Below, one piece after another: positions 22,435 through 34,253 of a DNA stretch of 64,000 bases (position 1 is its first letter; every line of letters begins with the position of its first letter). The DNA lies in contig CM073203.1 in the NCBI GenBank assembly GCA_037042915.1, forward strand, positions 2,852,001 through 2,916,000. The letters are read 5' to 3'. The notes under the pieces were generated by a model that was not told the origin of the DNA, made no database searches, and saw only the letters and a list, made by a program, of their open reading frames with translations. Source of the DNA: Auricularia sp. M13. Lineage: Eukaryota > Basidiomycota > Agaricomycetes > Auriculariales > Auriculariaceae. The position numbers and the translations under genes are program-made.

Positions 22435-25010
22435 CTAAAGCGTCGAAGTATCGACCCAGGTCGTCGTGTTGTCCCATGTCGGCAGGTCCGAGGGGAAAGA
22501 TAGCGGCGTGACGGGTGCATCCACACCCTTCGCAATCGCAGCACCCAGTGCTTCGTCAACATGCGCGAACAGCGCAACTTGGCGCGTGCGGATGTCCTTG
22601 CTTTTGACGCCGCTAAGATGTCCTACAACATTGCTGCAACGCGTCAGAACATTGCTGGTGCACCGCTCGCGAAGGACGAATGCGCACCTGATGAAATTCT
22701 CCTGGTCCTGCGCGGAGAGGGACTTCCAGAATATCCGTGGCCAGTCAAAATCGACTTCTGTGACGCGCGCCAGAGCAGATACCGCGCCACCCGTCCACTG
22801 CTGATGCGTCTCATCGACGTAGGGTCGCTGCACAAGCTTGATCGGTTCCTGCGTGGAGAGGTAGTTTGGCCGAGAGCCCTGGTTGCCGTTGACCGCCATC
22901 GCGCCGTCCCGCTCGAAGTTAGCTATCAGTCGAACGGGCAGCAAACAATCAGTCCGTATATGAACAATCAGACGAAGTGAGATTGGACGTACCGGAAGGA
23001 CTAAAGGGGCAGTTGACGGGGATTTGCTGTGCTATTTTAGCTACTGTACACAATGGAGACGAGACGGAACTGCCCACCATGTAGTTTGTACCAAGGCGGT
23101 ACCGTTGCGTGTCTGCATAGGAGAACAGACGCGCTTGCAACACTGGGTCATTCGAAGGACCCCAACCGTCGACCTGGTAACCTTTCAATACGAGTGTCGC
23201 AGACAAGATGATGCAGCGTGGTGCGTACCATGCGCGCGGGAGAGAAAGCTGCCTGCTCAATCTCCGAAAAGTAGCTGTGACACGATTAAACCATGTTCAT
23301 GGGCCTTCCGGGGTTTGACGCACTTTTGTGGGTTCTGCGTAAGGTAGAACTTCCCGACCTCGGTCTTGGGAACGTCCTCAAAGCTCCAGTCCCTAACGAA
23401 TGTGTCAGCAAAATACCTCGCGAACCAGGGTTTCGCGCACTTCGTGAGGTCGAGAACGTTGTATTTGAACGTTTGTGCCTGCTCCGGTGTCAAGACCTGC
23501 GCGTACAGTGTCCAGCCGGGGTAATTTCCGCTCTGAATCGCCTCGAAAAGCTGCTCGGTCGCGTAGTCCGGGTTCTCGCCTTATTTTGGAGCATCAAGAT
23601 CTTGTTCGTGATAACATCGAGAAGACCTACCCTGGAGACGGGTGGCATCGGCGTTCGTGAGGTTCTTCACCTGCTCATCAGGTTGAGAAGGTCGACGCAT
23701 CGAGATAATGGATATAATGGAACGTACGCCTTGCATGCTTTCTGCGTAAAGCTTAACATAGACCCAGTTTCCGTCGGCCTGGATCCAGCGATATGAGTGA
23801 CCGCTCCAGCCGTTCATGTGGATGAACCCGTCCGGGGTGCCTACGATTAGTCAGGGTGTGTACAGAAAAATAAGCGCGAAAGAACGTACCAAGATCGGAG
23901 AACAAGCGCATGATTTGGTAAAGCGACTCGGGGTTCGAGGACAAGTAATCCCAGAACATGCTGAAAAGCTTTAGACAAGGATGACAAAGGAAATCATTCT
24001 CGGTCCCACTCTTTATCCTTGAGATGCGTCTGCGGGTGACGCTTTTGAGTCTAAAGAAGCATGTCAGTGCCCTGTTTAGCCAATCCTATCCCGAAGCCCA
24101 CATGTATAAAATGCGGAAACTTCGTCGCATCACGAATGAAGAAGACGGGTGTGTCTGTTCCATCGTGAGACGCGAAGCAATCGGGAAGAAGCAGCACAAA
24201 CTGTTCATTACAAGGTCCCAGATGCCCTTGCGAGTGCGAAACCTGGCGCTTGGTCAGTGATTAAAGCCCGCAAAATACGAGCTGTTACCGCACTTCATCG
24301 CGAAGCCACGAGGGTCGCGCGCCTCGTCGGCGGAGCCGGATTCGCCGCCGACTGTGCTGAAGCGCACTTGAATGCCGTCAGTACCGAGCGCCTAGGTTGC
24401 GTGAGAAGCGGACCACCATACCTGTAATCGGCGTGCGCAAGCCGTTCTACCCATGTTCGTCAGCACGGAAGAAACGCTATGCTGAGTGTTTGTACTTCGC
24501 TGAAGACGTCCATCATCGTGTACTTCTTGGCAAACTCTGCATTGGTGACCTCGAAGTAACCATGAGCCCCGCTGCCAGTGTATGATACCCGCAGTCAGTA
24601 AAACAGTGGTAGAGCAATAGCGACAAAGACCTACCTCCTCTCGCATGTACCACGCGCTCTGGAATGCGCTCACGGTCGAAGTGCCCGAAGAGCTCGGTCA
24701 GGTAGGTATCCTGCAGCAGAAGAGGCCCTACATGTATCAAGGTTAACCAGTAGCATCGATCGAAGAGCTTGCTCACCGTCCTGCCCGATGCGCTGATACA
24801 CGTACGGGTGAGATTGAGGTGTGCCACCCTCCGTGGAAAACTCGACTTGTTGCGCGGGCTTCGAGGACGTATCCCGCTGGATATTGGCACCCGTGTCGAT
24901 GTCGAACGAGTAGCCAGCGCGGGAGCGCAGTCCAGGTGCATCGTGGCCAGGAAGAGCGCCGCGGCCTCCGAGAAGCATAGGACGAGTGACAGCAGCACCT
25001 CCTGTAGCAT
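22435..25010 (-). CDS. secreted haem catalase
   Basis: Breaks hydrogen peroxide into water and oxygen. The family is clear in order along the minus strand: SDATGG...[188 protein letters not shown]. The catalytic His (VVHARG) and the proximal haem Tyr segment ([11 protein letters not shown]) are present. I count about a dozen exons. ATG 25010 opens a signal-like segment ([19 protein letters not shown]). Two one-base breaks occur: between that segment and [16 protein letters not shown], and in the GGGG run at the GAHGYF junction. All other exons join in phase, so either the gene was recently lost or the sequence has indel errors. Confidence 0.9.
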
Positions 25011-25095
25011 CGCTGAGTTCCGAGTTCCAAGAGGCCGGAGAGATGGGGCGGGGAGGAGTGGGTGCGCCGCTGTGCAGTATCATCAACCTGAAGGG

Positions 25096-25104
25096 TTATA
25101 TATA
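25096..25104 (-). promoter_or_regulatory. TATA box of the catalase gene
   Basis: Minus-strand TATATATAA lies about 86 bp upstream of ATG 25010 and only 10 bp from the upstream ATG at 25086. That makes the upstream ATG an unlikely start. Confidence 0.6.
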
Positions 25105-26091
25105 CTCATCCTCGAAAATGAGCTGAACCAATCCCAGGGTGAATCAGGATGCTTCGTGATATGGAAGCCCTCGCAACTGTCTGGTCATCCGGTGATCGGC
25201 GATATGCTGGCCTGCTGAGAGCTGACACACAAAGCAGGCGCGTGCGCATGTGCTAGCATGTAGGAGCAGCAAGACAGGGAAGCCGCCGCCAGACCGAGGT
25301 TGCCAAGGAAGGTCCGTAGCGTTGACGCGCAGCTTTGTTACGCCGAACCTAAATAAGGATTGCAAGCGCACAGGGCGGGCTTGGCCGACGGTTGTGGAGC
25401 CCCAATGAGTCCACTGAAATGCTGTCCCCGAGTGTAATGCGAAAAAGGGCCACATGGGGGACGAATCAGTGTTCATTAGTCAACCCGGGCACGTCAAAAT
25501 GAAGATATTGAGCACGGATCTTCTTGCAGACGATACAGTCATGCTGACAGATGCTGTGAAGCACGGATGAAGTTGAGGTAATCTAGGAAAGCTGTCATGA
25601 ACTATTGCGCATGGAGGCATCGCAGCTCACCAAGTGCCTGAGCGATACCTTTGAGTAGTGCCTCCAGGAGCCTTCTTGACGTACGGTACAATAGCTGCCA
25701 GATTAGCAGGTGAGACCGCCACTATTCAGACAGAATAAAGGCGGCGGGAGGCGAATTGCTGACAGCGAAGTTAATTTTGCACAACACACTGCGCATTCTA
25801 GCAGTGTTGCGATGCAAGACTGAGGTCCGTGCTAACCGCACAGCGGCCGGAATATTTCAATTCACTGAGATCGCGATTGAGCAGGCATACAAGATCGGCC
25901 ATGGGAATTTATAGCGTGGGTTGTTTGTTGGGTGCGAGACCACTGTTACCAGACGGGGTTGGTGAGCAGATCCTAAATACCATCTGAAGTCGCCACAGCA
26001 ATCTGTAACAGAGTGGAATCGAGTCTGAATGAATACGTACCTATGACAGCACATGGTGCAGAAGCCACAGCAGGCAGTGAGTCGACACAAC
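25105..26091. other. intergenic, about 1 kb, no supported gene
   Basis: Contains the catalase promoter and the 3' region of the PP2C gene. The open frame running on past the PP2C stop (to 25857) is intron read-through, not coding. Confidence 0.6.
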
Positions 26092-27689
26092 TCAGCCCTT
26101 GACATCGCTTTCGTTAGGTGGAGCATCGCCAATGACCACGACAAGGACCGCCATCTAGCCCGCGTAGCCATTAGCAACGATGGACTTAGGAGAAAGGTGC
26201 TGATACGTACATCGTCTCGATGATTCCTGGCCATATTCGGCGGCAGACTATACTGCATTTGCAGCGCCTTAATATTATCGCCTGCAATGGCGTTGCGAAT
26301 GAGATGCGTCGCGATATTGGTGTCCGTGAAGATGAGGTCCCTCTCGTGCGGGCCCGGAAACGGGGGCGGCAAGTATGTGTCGGTCGGGTGAACGTCCATG
26401 ACGACGTTGCCAGTAACAGTGGCGCGCGATAAGCTGCCACGCTGGCCGTCCAGGAAACCGCCGACGAGGCCGACAACGTCGGTGTTGGACAGCCATTCGT
26501 AGAGCCCGTCCGATGCAAGCACGACGAATCGCCGGCCGTCCTTCGGCATGAGCGGCAGAGAGGTGACCTCGGGGCGGGCTGTGATATACGGCGGGGTTTT
26601 GCAATCGGGATACGGTTGTGCGTCCTGGTTGAAGATCCCTCGCGCGATAGTTCTAATCTCATCTGCAGTCCACTGTTTTGCTGTAAGTTCCGAAGAAGCG
26701 TGTGTTCTTATTATTGCTCACCTTCATTATGGAATCTCCAAAGGCACGACTCATGCCAAGGTCGAGGGTTCTACCGTTTTTAACGAGTGCTTTGGCCTCG
26801 TCCGCGGGATGCTCTGCCTGCAATCTACTGAAGATAAAGATCCGAGAACCATGAGACCCGTGCCACTGACCGTCGAGCCTCCTTAGGGTTGGCGCTGGTC
26901 TGGTCTTCGGTCAGAACGCGGGTGCACCAAATTCCCCCGATTCGTTGACAGAAGGTTTCCAGGTGCCCATGACCGCCCGCGAATCGCCTGTAACAGCGAC
27001 GTGCAATCTATCCCGTGCTTCGTCCGCGACGAGCAGCAGCGCACATGAGCCCTGGGTGGCAAGTTGCCATGCAAGATACAGGTTGTTTAGCATGTCTCTA
27101 GAGCGTTCCGGCGGCCGCCCGAAGCTGCGCTCTTCGTCAAGTAGTCGCTTAGGTTTCTGCGTAAGTTCGTCGTCCAGTTCTACGAAAGCCCGCTGGATAG
27201 CAGCGCTGGTGTCCTCGTCCGATTGGCAAGAGCTGTCCCGGAGTGCTTGAGCTACCCGTGAAATGAGGTTATGAGCGAGATGGTGCGACAGCAAGTGCCC
27301 AGCATGACCATCAAAGATGGCATAATAGTGTCGTCCGTCGATGAAGGCGTGAGCGGCAGCATCCTCGCATTTAGGATTCGCAGCAACAACATTGAAATCA
27401 AAACCTAGAAAAAATATAAGGCGTATGTCTCTAACCACTGTAGACTCCCACGAGAGATGGCGGTTGCCGCCTCTTGTTGGGGAAACGACGATTCGTTTTG
27501 GTGCAAGATCGCATCAGCTTGCGTCGGGGTCAACCAGGCGATGGTTTGTGACGAGGAGCGCGCAGTACGTAGAAGTCTGGTCCGTCCAAGAGAGAAGGCG
27601 GCACACGTAGCAAGTCTATGGGCAGGTCGCGCCAGATGAATATTGCCAGCACCTTTCTGCATGACACGAAGTGCGGAAGCTACCAGCAT
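26092..27689 (-). CDS. PP2C protein phosphatase, mitochondrial PDP-like
   Basis: Metal-dependent Ser/Thr phosphatase. Starts at ATG 27689 with an Arg-rich, acid-poor leader (LARPAHRLATCAAFSLGRTR) that could target mitochondria, followed by LTPTQADAILHQNE, which resembles the start of pyruvate dehydrogenase phosphatases. Core motifs in order: NPKCEDAAAH, YYAIFDGHAGH (metal-binding DGH), HVAVTGDSRAVMG, RVLTEDQTSAN, LVKNGRTLDLGMSRAFGD, KDGRRFVVLASDGLYEWL (DG motif) and NHRDD joined by a 56-nt intron to MAVLVVVIGD. The last D-D pair is the distal metal site. Stop at 26092-26094. About five introns of 41-56 nt. One frame break: GEFGAP and RVLTEDQ join only if the CCC near 26916-26920 were one base longer. 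Specificity for pyruvate dehydrogenase is inference. Confidence 0.85.
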
Positions 27690-28476
27690 TGCGCCGGGTA
27701 TAAGAATGCGTGCACGAAGCCAGAGTGGGAGTGAATGGCTGCTCAGCGAGATGCGAGCATGCAGGAGCTCAAAATGGCGAAGAACGCGTCGGCGAGATTT
27801 TCGCAGCCCGACCGAACATCAAGGCTGACTAAGCACCCAACAACTTCCGGCACATCTTGTTCAGTTGCACACGGTCAAATGACTTTTCGACCAGTGCCTG
27901 AAAGATTCAATGCTGCCTTGCACTGGCGCGCGGTTGACCGCTGACATCTCAGAGCGCCTGTAAACTCATTCGCGCCCAAATTCAAGCCTCACAGGCCACA
28001 CCTGTAACACATACTCTTCTCAGTGTATTGCATAAGACTTCCCAGCGTTCCGAAGATTCATCTCTTCTGGGACTCGCCGCCGCATCCGCTCCCGACCGGG
28101 GGAGTACAGCGTCTGCTGCTGACCGCGCAGCGTCTACCCCGGGCCGGAGCAGTATATCTAGCAGGTTGAAATTTTCACGGCCCACTTTATCAAAAGACCT
28201 ATTTGCTGTTTCAGCTTCCGAAGTCCGGGTGCGGATGTGGCAAAAATTTGCACTTGTAACGCGCTAACCCTTGAACGTCGTCGTGTCTCTCCCATACACT
28301 CACCACGTACCAGGTTACTGTGGTGATCATATCTAGATGCGACATAGATAATCCAGGACATGTACATGTCAAACGCTGCCGGGCAGACGGCCGAGGTATG
28401 ACGAGTCGTCTGCGCGAATCACCTACATATTGTTGCAGTGATAATGTACATACTTGGTTGTGGGATAATGCATATG
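27690..28476. other. intergenic, no supported gene
   Basis: Lies between the PP2C start and the 3' end of the kinase-WD40 gene. Short frames on both strands have no motif. Confidence 0.6.
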
Positions 28477-30935
28477 TTACTCGAATAGATCCCATATGCG
28501 CACTGTTCTCGAGGGGGAAGTTGATAATAAGCGTGTGCCGTCGGGGGAGAAGGCGACTGAGCAGACCCAGTCTCGATGCCCGGAGAGCGGCAGTCCAACG
28601 GGCTCCCCGGTCCGCACGTCCCATATGCGAATTGTCCCGTCATCTGACGCGGAGGCGATGTACTTGCCTGAGGGAGAGACAGCGACTGAGTCGACCCAGC
28701 CAGCATGTCCGCGCATGGTGCATTCGAGCTGCAGCGTCGCGGCGTTCCATAACATACTGATTTTTGCCGGGATCCTGAGACGATATATCTTCCGTTTGGC
28801 AGATAGAGGGCACACCGCACCGAGTTGTCGCGTTCAGTCAAGATCCCCAGGTGAGCGTGAGTCGCGCGATCCCATATGCGAATCGTATCGTCTGCAGATG
28901 CAGTGACAACGCGATTTCCATCTGCGGAAAATGCAATGGTATGCAAAGGACCCGTGTGACCTCTCAAAGGCTCTCCGACGGGTTGCCCAGTTTGTGTATC
29001 CCACAATCGCAATGTGTGAGAACAAGACCCAGAGGCAAGACACCGACCGTCTGGAGAATATGCGATGCAAGAAACACGGGCTGTATGGTCGATCAACGGG
29101 TGGCCAACGAACGCACCAGACAGTGCATCCCAGCGATGGATCCGCCCGTCGACGGTCGTACAGCCGGCTACGTGAACACCGTCCGGTGAGACCACTAGAC
29201 GCCGAACGGGACCTGGCAGACAGTGGATAGGTCCGACCACTGTTTGACCCGTGCTCACGTCCCATATCCGGATAGTTTCATCAGTGCAGGCTGAGACAAT
29301 ACGGCGTCCACAGGGTAGAAATGCAGCAGCAGTTACAATGCCCGTATGTCCGATCAGGCGGCCTGTCAACAGCGGCGTCAAAAACCATTGCCTCTGAGAA
29401 ACTGCGATCAAACTCACGATCCCTTCTACGAGAAATCTGAGCGAGTGCGACCTTTCTCAGCACCAAAATAAGAGAAATGACCTTAGATCGACGGCGCACC
29501 TCAAGCTCAGTCCATACCCAACGCATGGTCGGACGATTCCGCGGCTCAAATTCCCAGCATGCGAGACAAACCGACCACCAGGCACTGGTGAGTCCCAAGA
29601 GCGTAATATTATCCGGAGGGCGAGGATGGATGCTTCGCGTTGATAGTTGCAGCAACAGAGCCTCGTCCCGCAGGTAGGGCCAAGGACGGGTACCCGTGAA
29701 CAACTAAGTTTGCGGATGATCAAAAACCGAGCCTGGCCTTCCGGCGAAGACAATACCTGTAGAATGAGCATTCCGAAGGCATAAACATCAGTTTCGGTGG
29801 TCTTTGACCTCGGGCGCGCATTCGTATCCTCCTCGTAACCGAAGAACAGCTCTGGTGCCGCGAAACGGAGCGTAGTCATGTTCCTGATCGCCGACATCGT
29901 AGTCGCGCTTGAGTCGGTTTGCTCAACGAGGGTGGATAAGCCGAAGTCCGCCAATAAAGCATCGCCGTTGTCGCTGATAACGACATTTTCCTTGTACAAG
30001 TGAGGCTTATGACGCAGGCGAGCAGATCAACTTACGCATTTCAAGTCGCCGTGAACGAGTCCTTTGCAGCTATGAAGCCAGTATACCGCCTCAGCAACTT
30101 GAATCGACTGAAAATAAGGCCAATGTTAGCATGTGGCATCCCGAGAAAGCTGATACGAACCAGATGCTGGCGGCTTGCACGGGGATTACGCTTCAGGTAC
30201 TGCAACATATTCCCATTTCGCATGAACTCTGCGACAATGATGGTGTGGAAACCTAGGGTCGCCGTTCCGATAAATGGAAGTATGTGCCGCATGGAGCGAT
30301 CCGCCAACTGCTTGACGACCTGCAATTCACGGCGAATCATCTACGTGTTCCGACAAAGCCTTCAGAAATGTCTCGATAAATGTCGTTTCTGGAGACGCGT
30401 ACCTCCTCTTTCTCCTCGCTGGAAAATACGCGGAATGACCTTCAACGCGACGTCGTATGCATGGTGCGGCAGCCGCAAACGCCCTTTGTAGATTCTGGCC
30501 GAGGCGCCGTAGTCCACAGATACGCACGACACAATCTCAACAGGGAGCCGTTGGTTGTGATTGAACGTCTCGACCATGACGATCAGCCCCTCTTCGATAC
30601 CTAGGGCACTGTAAATGCGGAACCTGCTGCCCGAGAAGGACGTACCAGACCCAGCCATGCCGCAGCGATATGATGCAGTGTTGGCCAGGATATGGAACGT
30701 TTCGGCGCCAATACTTCTGCAAAGAACCACATAGTCAAATGCTCCCTTGCGAATGCTCCCTTGCGAATGCGGACCCACAGCGAAAATAGGCTTGATCATC
30801 ATCTGCGGCCTGAAACGCATCGGAAAACCGCTGCGCAGCATTTTCTTGGCCATCTTGCATACGGAAAAGAGTGATCATTTGCTGCCGCTGCTGAACGAGC
30901 TGGGGAGAGCTGCGGAAGGAGCCGACGCAGCCCAT
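28477..30935 (-). CDS. acylation-motif TKL-like protein kinase fused to a seven-repeat WD40 propeller
   Basis: ATG 30935 opens MGCVGS, an N-myristoylation plus palmitoylation motif. A helical segment follows (QQRQQMITLFRMQDGQENAA). The kinase has all core motifs: VALKVI (ATP lysine), HGDLKCENV (catalytic loop; the exon junction falls between C and E), LLADFGLS, FAAPELFF, DVYAFGMLIL and CLACWEFEPRNRPTM, the last typical of TKL-type kinases. It should be active. An intron (donor CGTAGAAGGGATC/GTGAGT, acceptor GACAG) joins it in phase to RLIGHTGIVTAAAF, the first of seven WD40 repeats, each ending in IRIWD, IHRWD, LRLWD or similar. Two one-base breaks exist: after VALKVIP, and at the AAAAA run in repeat 5 (near 28765). 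The likely role is a membrane-anchored signalling kinase whose propeller binds a partner or ligand. Confidence 0.82.
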
Positions 30936-31105
30936 CAACCAGTTTGCTCGAAAAAAGAAAGTAATGAAACAGGTCCGCTGGGTGTGCTCACACATATTCT
31001 TACCTTTTGCGCTGTGCATATTTCTGTTCTGAATGTTCTTCACTAGGATGCTGACCGCGACACTGGTAAAGCGCTCGCGATCGCGACAAATGCAGCACCG
31101 TGACC
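30936..31105. other. promoter region of the kinase-WD40 gene
   Basis: Short AT-rich space between the kinase start and the dispersed minisatellite. No clear TATA box. Confidence 0.4.
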
Positions 31106-31500
31106 CTAGCGCGCGGCCTCCGAGTCACATCTCAAGCTTCTCGTCCCATTCTCCAATTCCTCACAATGCGACGAGTCCTCGTTGTGACTCCGCACGCTCC
31201 GCACCTCCGAGTCGCAAGCTCCTCGTTCTGGTTCTCACAGCACATCATTCCCCCGAGCCGTTCTCACATCGCCTCGTCCGAAGTCTCACTGCAATTAAAC
31301 CTCCTCATCCTGCTCACATCCGACTCCTTTCACACACGATACAATAAATATCCTCCTCGTTCAGTACGCGTGCGCGTCCCACGTTCTTTTCCATTCGCAG
31401 CTTGAGCCTCCTCGTGCGTTCATGCGTCATTGCTCGTTCTCCCATCACAAGCTCCTCCAAGTCGTTTTCACAGCGCATGCGCAACCCCGCTCCTCACTCG
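31106..31500. repeat. dispersed minisatellite, copy A
   Basis: Degenerate units around TTCTCACATCGCAAGCTCCTCGT. Examples are CCGAGTCGCAAGCTCCTCGTT at 31208 and GTTCTCCCATCACAAGCTCC at 31437. The same motif, in reverse complement, makes up 61.1-61.9 kb. Confidence 0.75.
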
Positions 31501-32057
31501 AAGCCAGAGCTCAGACGCAAAAACGAACGCAGAAGCAGACAGCTCAATCAAAATCATCACGCACACCTGACTGAATCCCAAACCAAAAAAAAGCGCCAAA
31601 CCGCAACCCGCTATCCAAATCAACTTCCCAAGAAAAACGAGCGTACGACCGTGTCATTATTTCGCACGGAAGTTGGGGCGGTATGAGTCGGGCATTACGT
31701 AGATAAACAGCGCAAACAGCGCAAACGAGCCATCAAAGGGAGCAAGGGGGGTAAGATCCAAGAAGAGGGGACGCAGGGCCAGCAGCGATGAAGGTTGGGG
31801 TGGGGTGGGGGTGGGAGAGGGGAATACCAAAGATGACGAAGAAATGGAAGAAGAAAAACAACTCGGCAGTCCGTGGGGGGGGTACAACACAACAACCGGA
31901 GGGAAGCATGTATGAAGAGGGTGCTGGGGGTGCTGGGGTGCTGGGGTGCTGGGGTGCTGGCTGGCCGCTGCGTCCGGGAAAGCTCGATAGTAGTCTCGGT
32001 CCACAGTTCAGAGTCGCGGGTCGATATCAGAAAGCGTCAGAGGGGTCGCGGGCGGGT
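31501..32057. other. 3' flank of CHS7 with a GGGTGCTG simple repeat
   Basis: Non-coding. Holds an array of GGGTGCTG units at about 31920-31967 and purine-rich low complexity at 31785-31900. Confidence 0.65.
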
Positions 32058-34253
32058 TCAGTTCCCGTAGAACAGGTCGTCTGACCAGTCCTCTGAAGGG
32101 CAGGGCGCCAGTTAGCACCGCAGTCGAGCGAGGACGGCGCAAGGAAAGGACGCACCTTCTGTGATGGACCGCCATGCGCCATATAAGAACGCCACGGCGA
32201 GCGTCTCGAGGAGCGTCGCGAGGAACGAGCCGTCGACCGTCGTGTTCGTGCCCTGCAATGCGGGGCGTGGGAGCGGTGAGCAAAAGCGCGCGGGACGTTA
32301 TCGGTATAGCAGGTCGGACGAGAGATGGGGCGGCACGCAGGCAGCGGGTGTGTGTGCGTGTGCGTGACGGGAGTAGCAGCGGAGAACAAGACAAGATAGC
32401 AGTAGCAGCAAAGCAATAAACACGTCAGTGCCTGCCTGACCATCGCACAGCAAAAGAAGACTCGGCGCACCTTGCAGATGACTTTGGATAGCAAGAACAC
32501 GTCCAGCTGCGACAGCACGAACGCCGCGGCGGCGACGAGGTACCACACTGCGGACCGGTGCATCAGCATTTCAGTCGAGGAGAGGAAGCATTCAGTCGGG
32601 GCAGGAAGCAACTCGAATCGGAGGGGGCATGAACAGCGAGCGCAGAATGAAAGAACGAGCGCAGGCGCAGTGTGCGCGAGCGAGCCTCAGGAGCAGCGTG
32701 AGCGAGCGAGGCTCAGGAGCAGCGTGAGCGAGCGCTGCGCCCGTCACAGATCGCCAGCGCCGTCCGCCGTCCGCTCCGTGGCCTTCAACCGGCTCCGCCA
32801 GCGACCGCAGCGCCGATCCCTGCACCCGCCCGGCTCTCGTTACCGGCCGCACGCGTGCACAGCAAGGAAGGACAAGGAAAGGCAGGGAAGCGCGCGCGCG
32901 CGGGATTGTCGGCACATCCACGCCCGACAAGCACGGGCGGGAGCAGTGGGCGCGCCACAACACCACAGGATGCGCGGGTGCGGCCATCTCGACGACGGTC
33001 GCGGACCAAGAAGAAGAAAAGAGGAGAGCGCAACGGAAAGATATCGATGGGTGGGCGCAGACAGGTATTGGCGAGATGGAGGCAGACATATTGGCGAGAT
33101 GGAGGCAGACGTATTGGCGAGGTGGAGGCAGACATATTGGCGAAATGGAGGCAGGCATATGAAGCAGGAAGAGAAGAGAAGAGAATTGGAAATCGGGAGG
33201 GACGCACACATGGGCCGGACCTCCTGCAGCATGACGAACACGACGTAGAGCATCACGAGGAAGTATATCAGCGCCGCCCTGCGCAAGGCGTTAGCGAGCG
33301 AAGCAGAGCGGAGCGACGGAGGCGCCCTCCAAGGGCGGCATTCCGCCAGCCGTCTGCGCCACCTCGCAACGGGACTCACGCAGCGGGCCAGATATTGAGC
33401 AGGACAAAGAGCGCGATGTTCTCGAGGTCCTCGGGCGGGCTGCTCCGGAAGGCGGTCGTGAAGAGGAAGGCGGTGTCGAGCGAGATGTACGTCGTGCCCG
33501 CGAAGAGCGCCAGCCCGAAGAGCGTGTATGGCTGCGGAGGGCGCGGTAGTGAGCAACAATTGCGACGGAGGAGCAACTGAGCAACGAGCAACGCTCGCTT
33601 GCAGATGCTCGCTGCCGCTCGCTCTGCACTCACGATGATACTGCTCGGCGTGCCGTCCTCGACGACCTGGGTGCTGATGACGGCGTTACCGAGGAGGAGC
33701 CAGAAGAGCGCCGCGACGACGCCGGCGTGGAGGGCGGAGAGGACGACGAGGGCGGTGGAGCCCTGCTGGAGATAGGAGCCCGTCGTGAGGATCTGCAGCA
33801 CGAGCGAGAGCATGTACGTGAACAGGAACCACCGGAACTCGATCCGGCCTGCGAGTTGAGCGTCAGCGTAACGAGTAGCGAGTAAGACGGGGCGGGGATG
33901 AAGGGTGGTGCGCACCGACAGCAGCCTTCCTGCGGCCGACGCGCTGGGCCATGTAGAGCACGGCAAAGACGCTGAGGCCGGCGACGATGGTGTTGGCGAT
34001 GTTGCCGAGGTCGGAGCCGTGGAACAGCCGCGGGATGCCGCACTGCGCCGCCACGCCCACCGGCGCCGACACCGCATCGGGCAGCCTCGTCGTGTTCGAC
34101 GGGTTCTTTTGGAGCTGCAACGAAACCGGAGTGAGCAGTGAATAACGGAGGATGGGGACGAGGACGGGGACGGACCTGGCGGAAAAAAAGGTTGCACCAT
34201 GGGTAGGACGGGATGTTCTTGCATAGCGGCTCGAACGACCCGAACCGCGTCAT
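32058..34253 (-). CDS. CHS7: chitin synthase export chaperone
   Basis: ER membrane protein needed for a class IV-type chitin synthase to leave the ER. 307 residues from eight exons: 34253-34176, 34114-33916, 33848-33634, 33531-33380, 33278-33208, 32547-32471, 32252-32156 and 32092-32058; every phase agrees. The N-terminus MTRFGSFEPLCKNIPSYPWC is the family signature, followed by FHGSDLGNIANTIVAGLSVF. About seven hydrophobic segments are visible, among them EFRWFLFTYMLSLVLQ, VVLSALHAGVVAALFWLLLG, PYTLFGLALFAGTTYISLD, AALIYFLVMLYVVFVM and LWYLVAAAAFVLSQLDVFLL. Polar end: EDWSDDLFYGN. Intron 5 is 660 nt and holds a 23-bp minisatellite; intron 6 is 218 nt. The others are 61-102 nt. The gene looks fully intact. 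Confidence 0.95.
33066..33157. repeat. 23-bp minisatellite in CHS7 intron 5
   Basis: Four near-identical units of TATTGGCGAGATGGAGGCAG plus ACA. A second short duplication (CTCAGGAGCAGCGTGAGCGA) lies at 32685-32735 in the same intron. Confidence 0.9.

Noticed and set aside
25083-25086. Upstream ATG as the catalase start
   Set aside because: It lies about 10 bp from the TATA box, before any likely transcription start, and gives no signal peptide.
32472-33580. Two long plus-strand Arg-rich frames over CHS7
   Set aside because: Antisense to CHS7 exons and its minisatellite intron.
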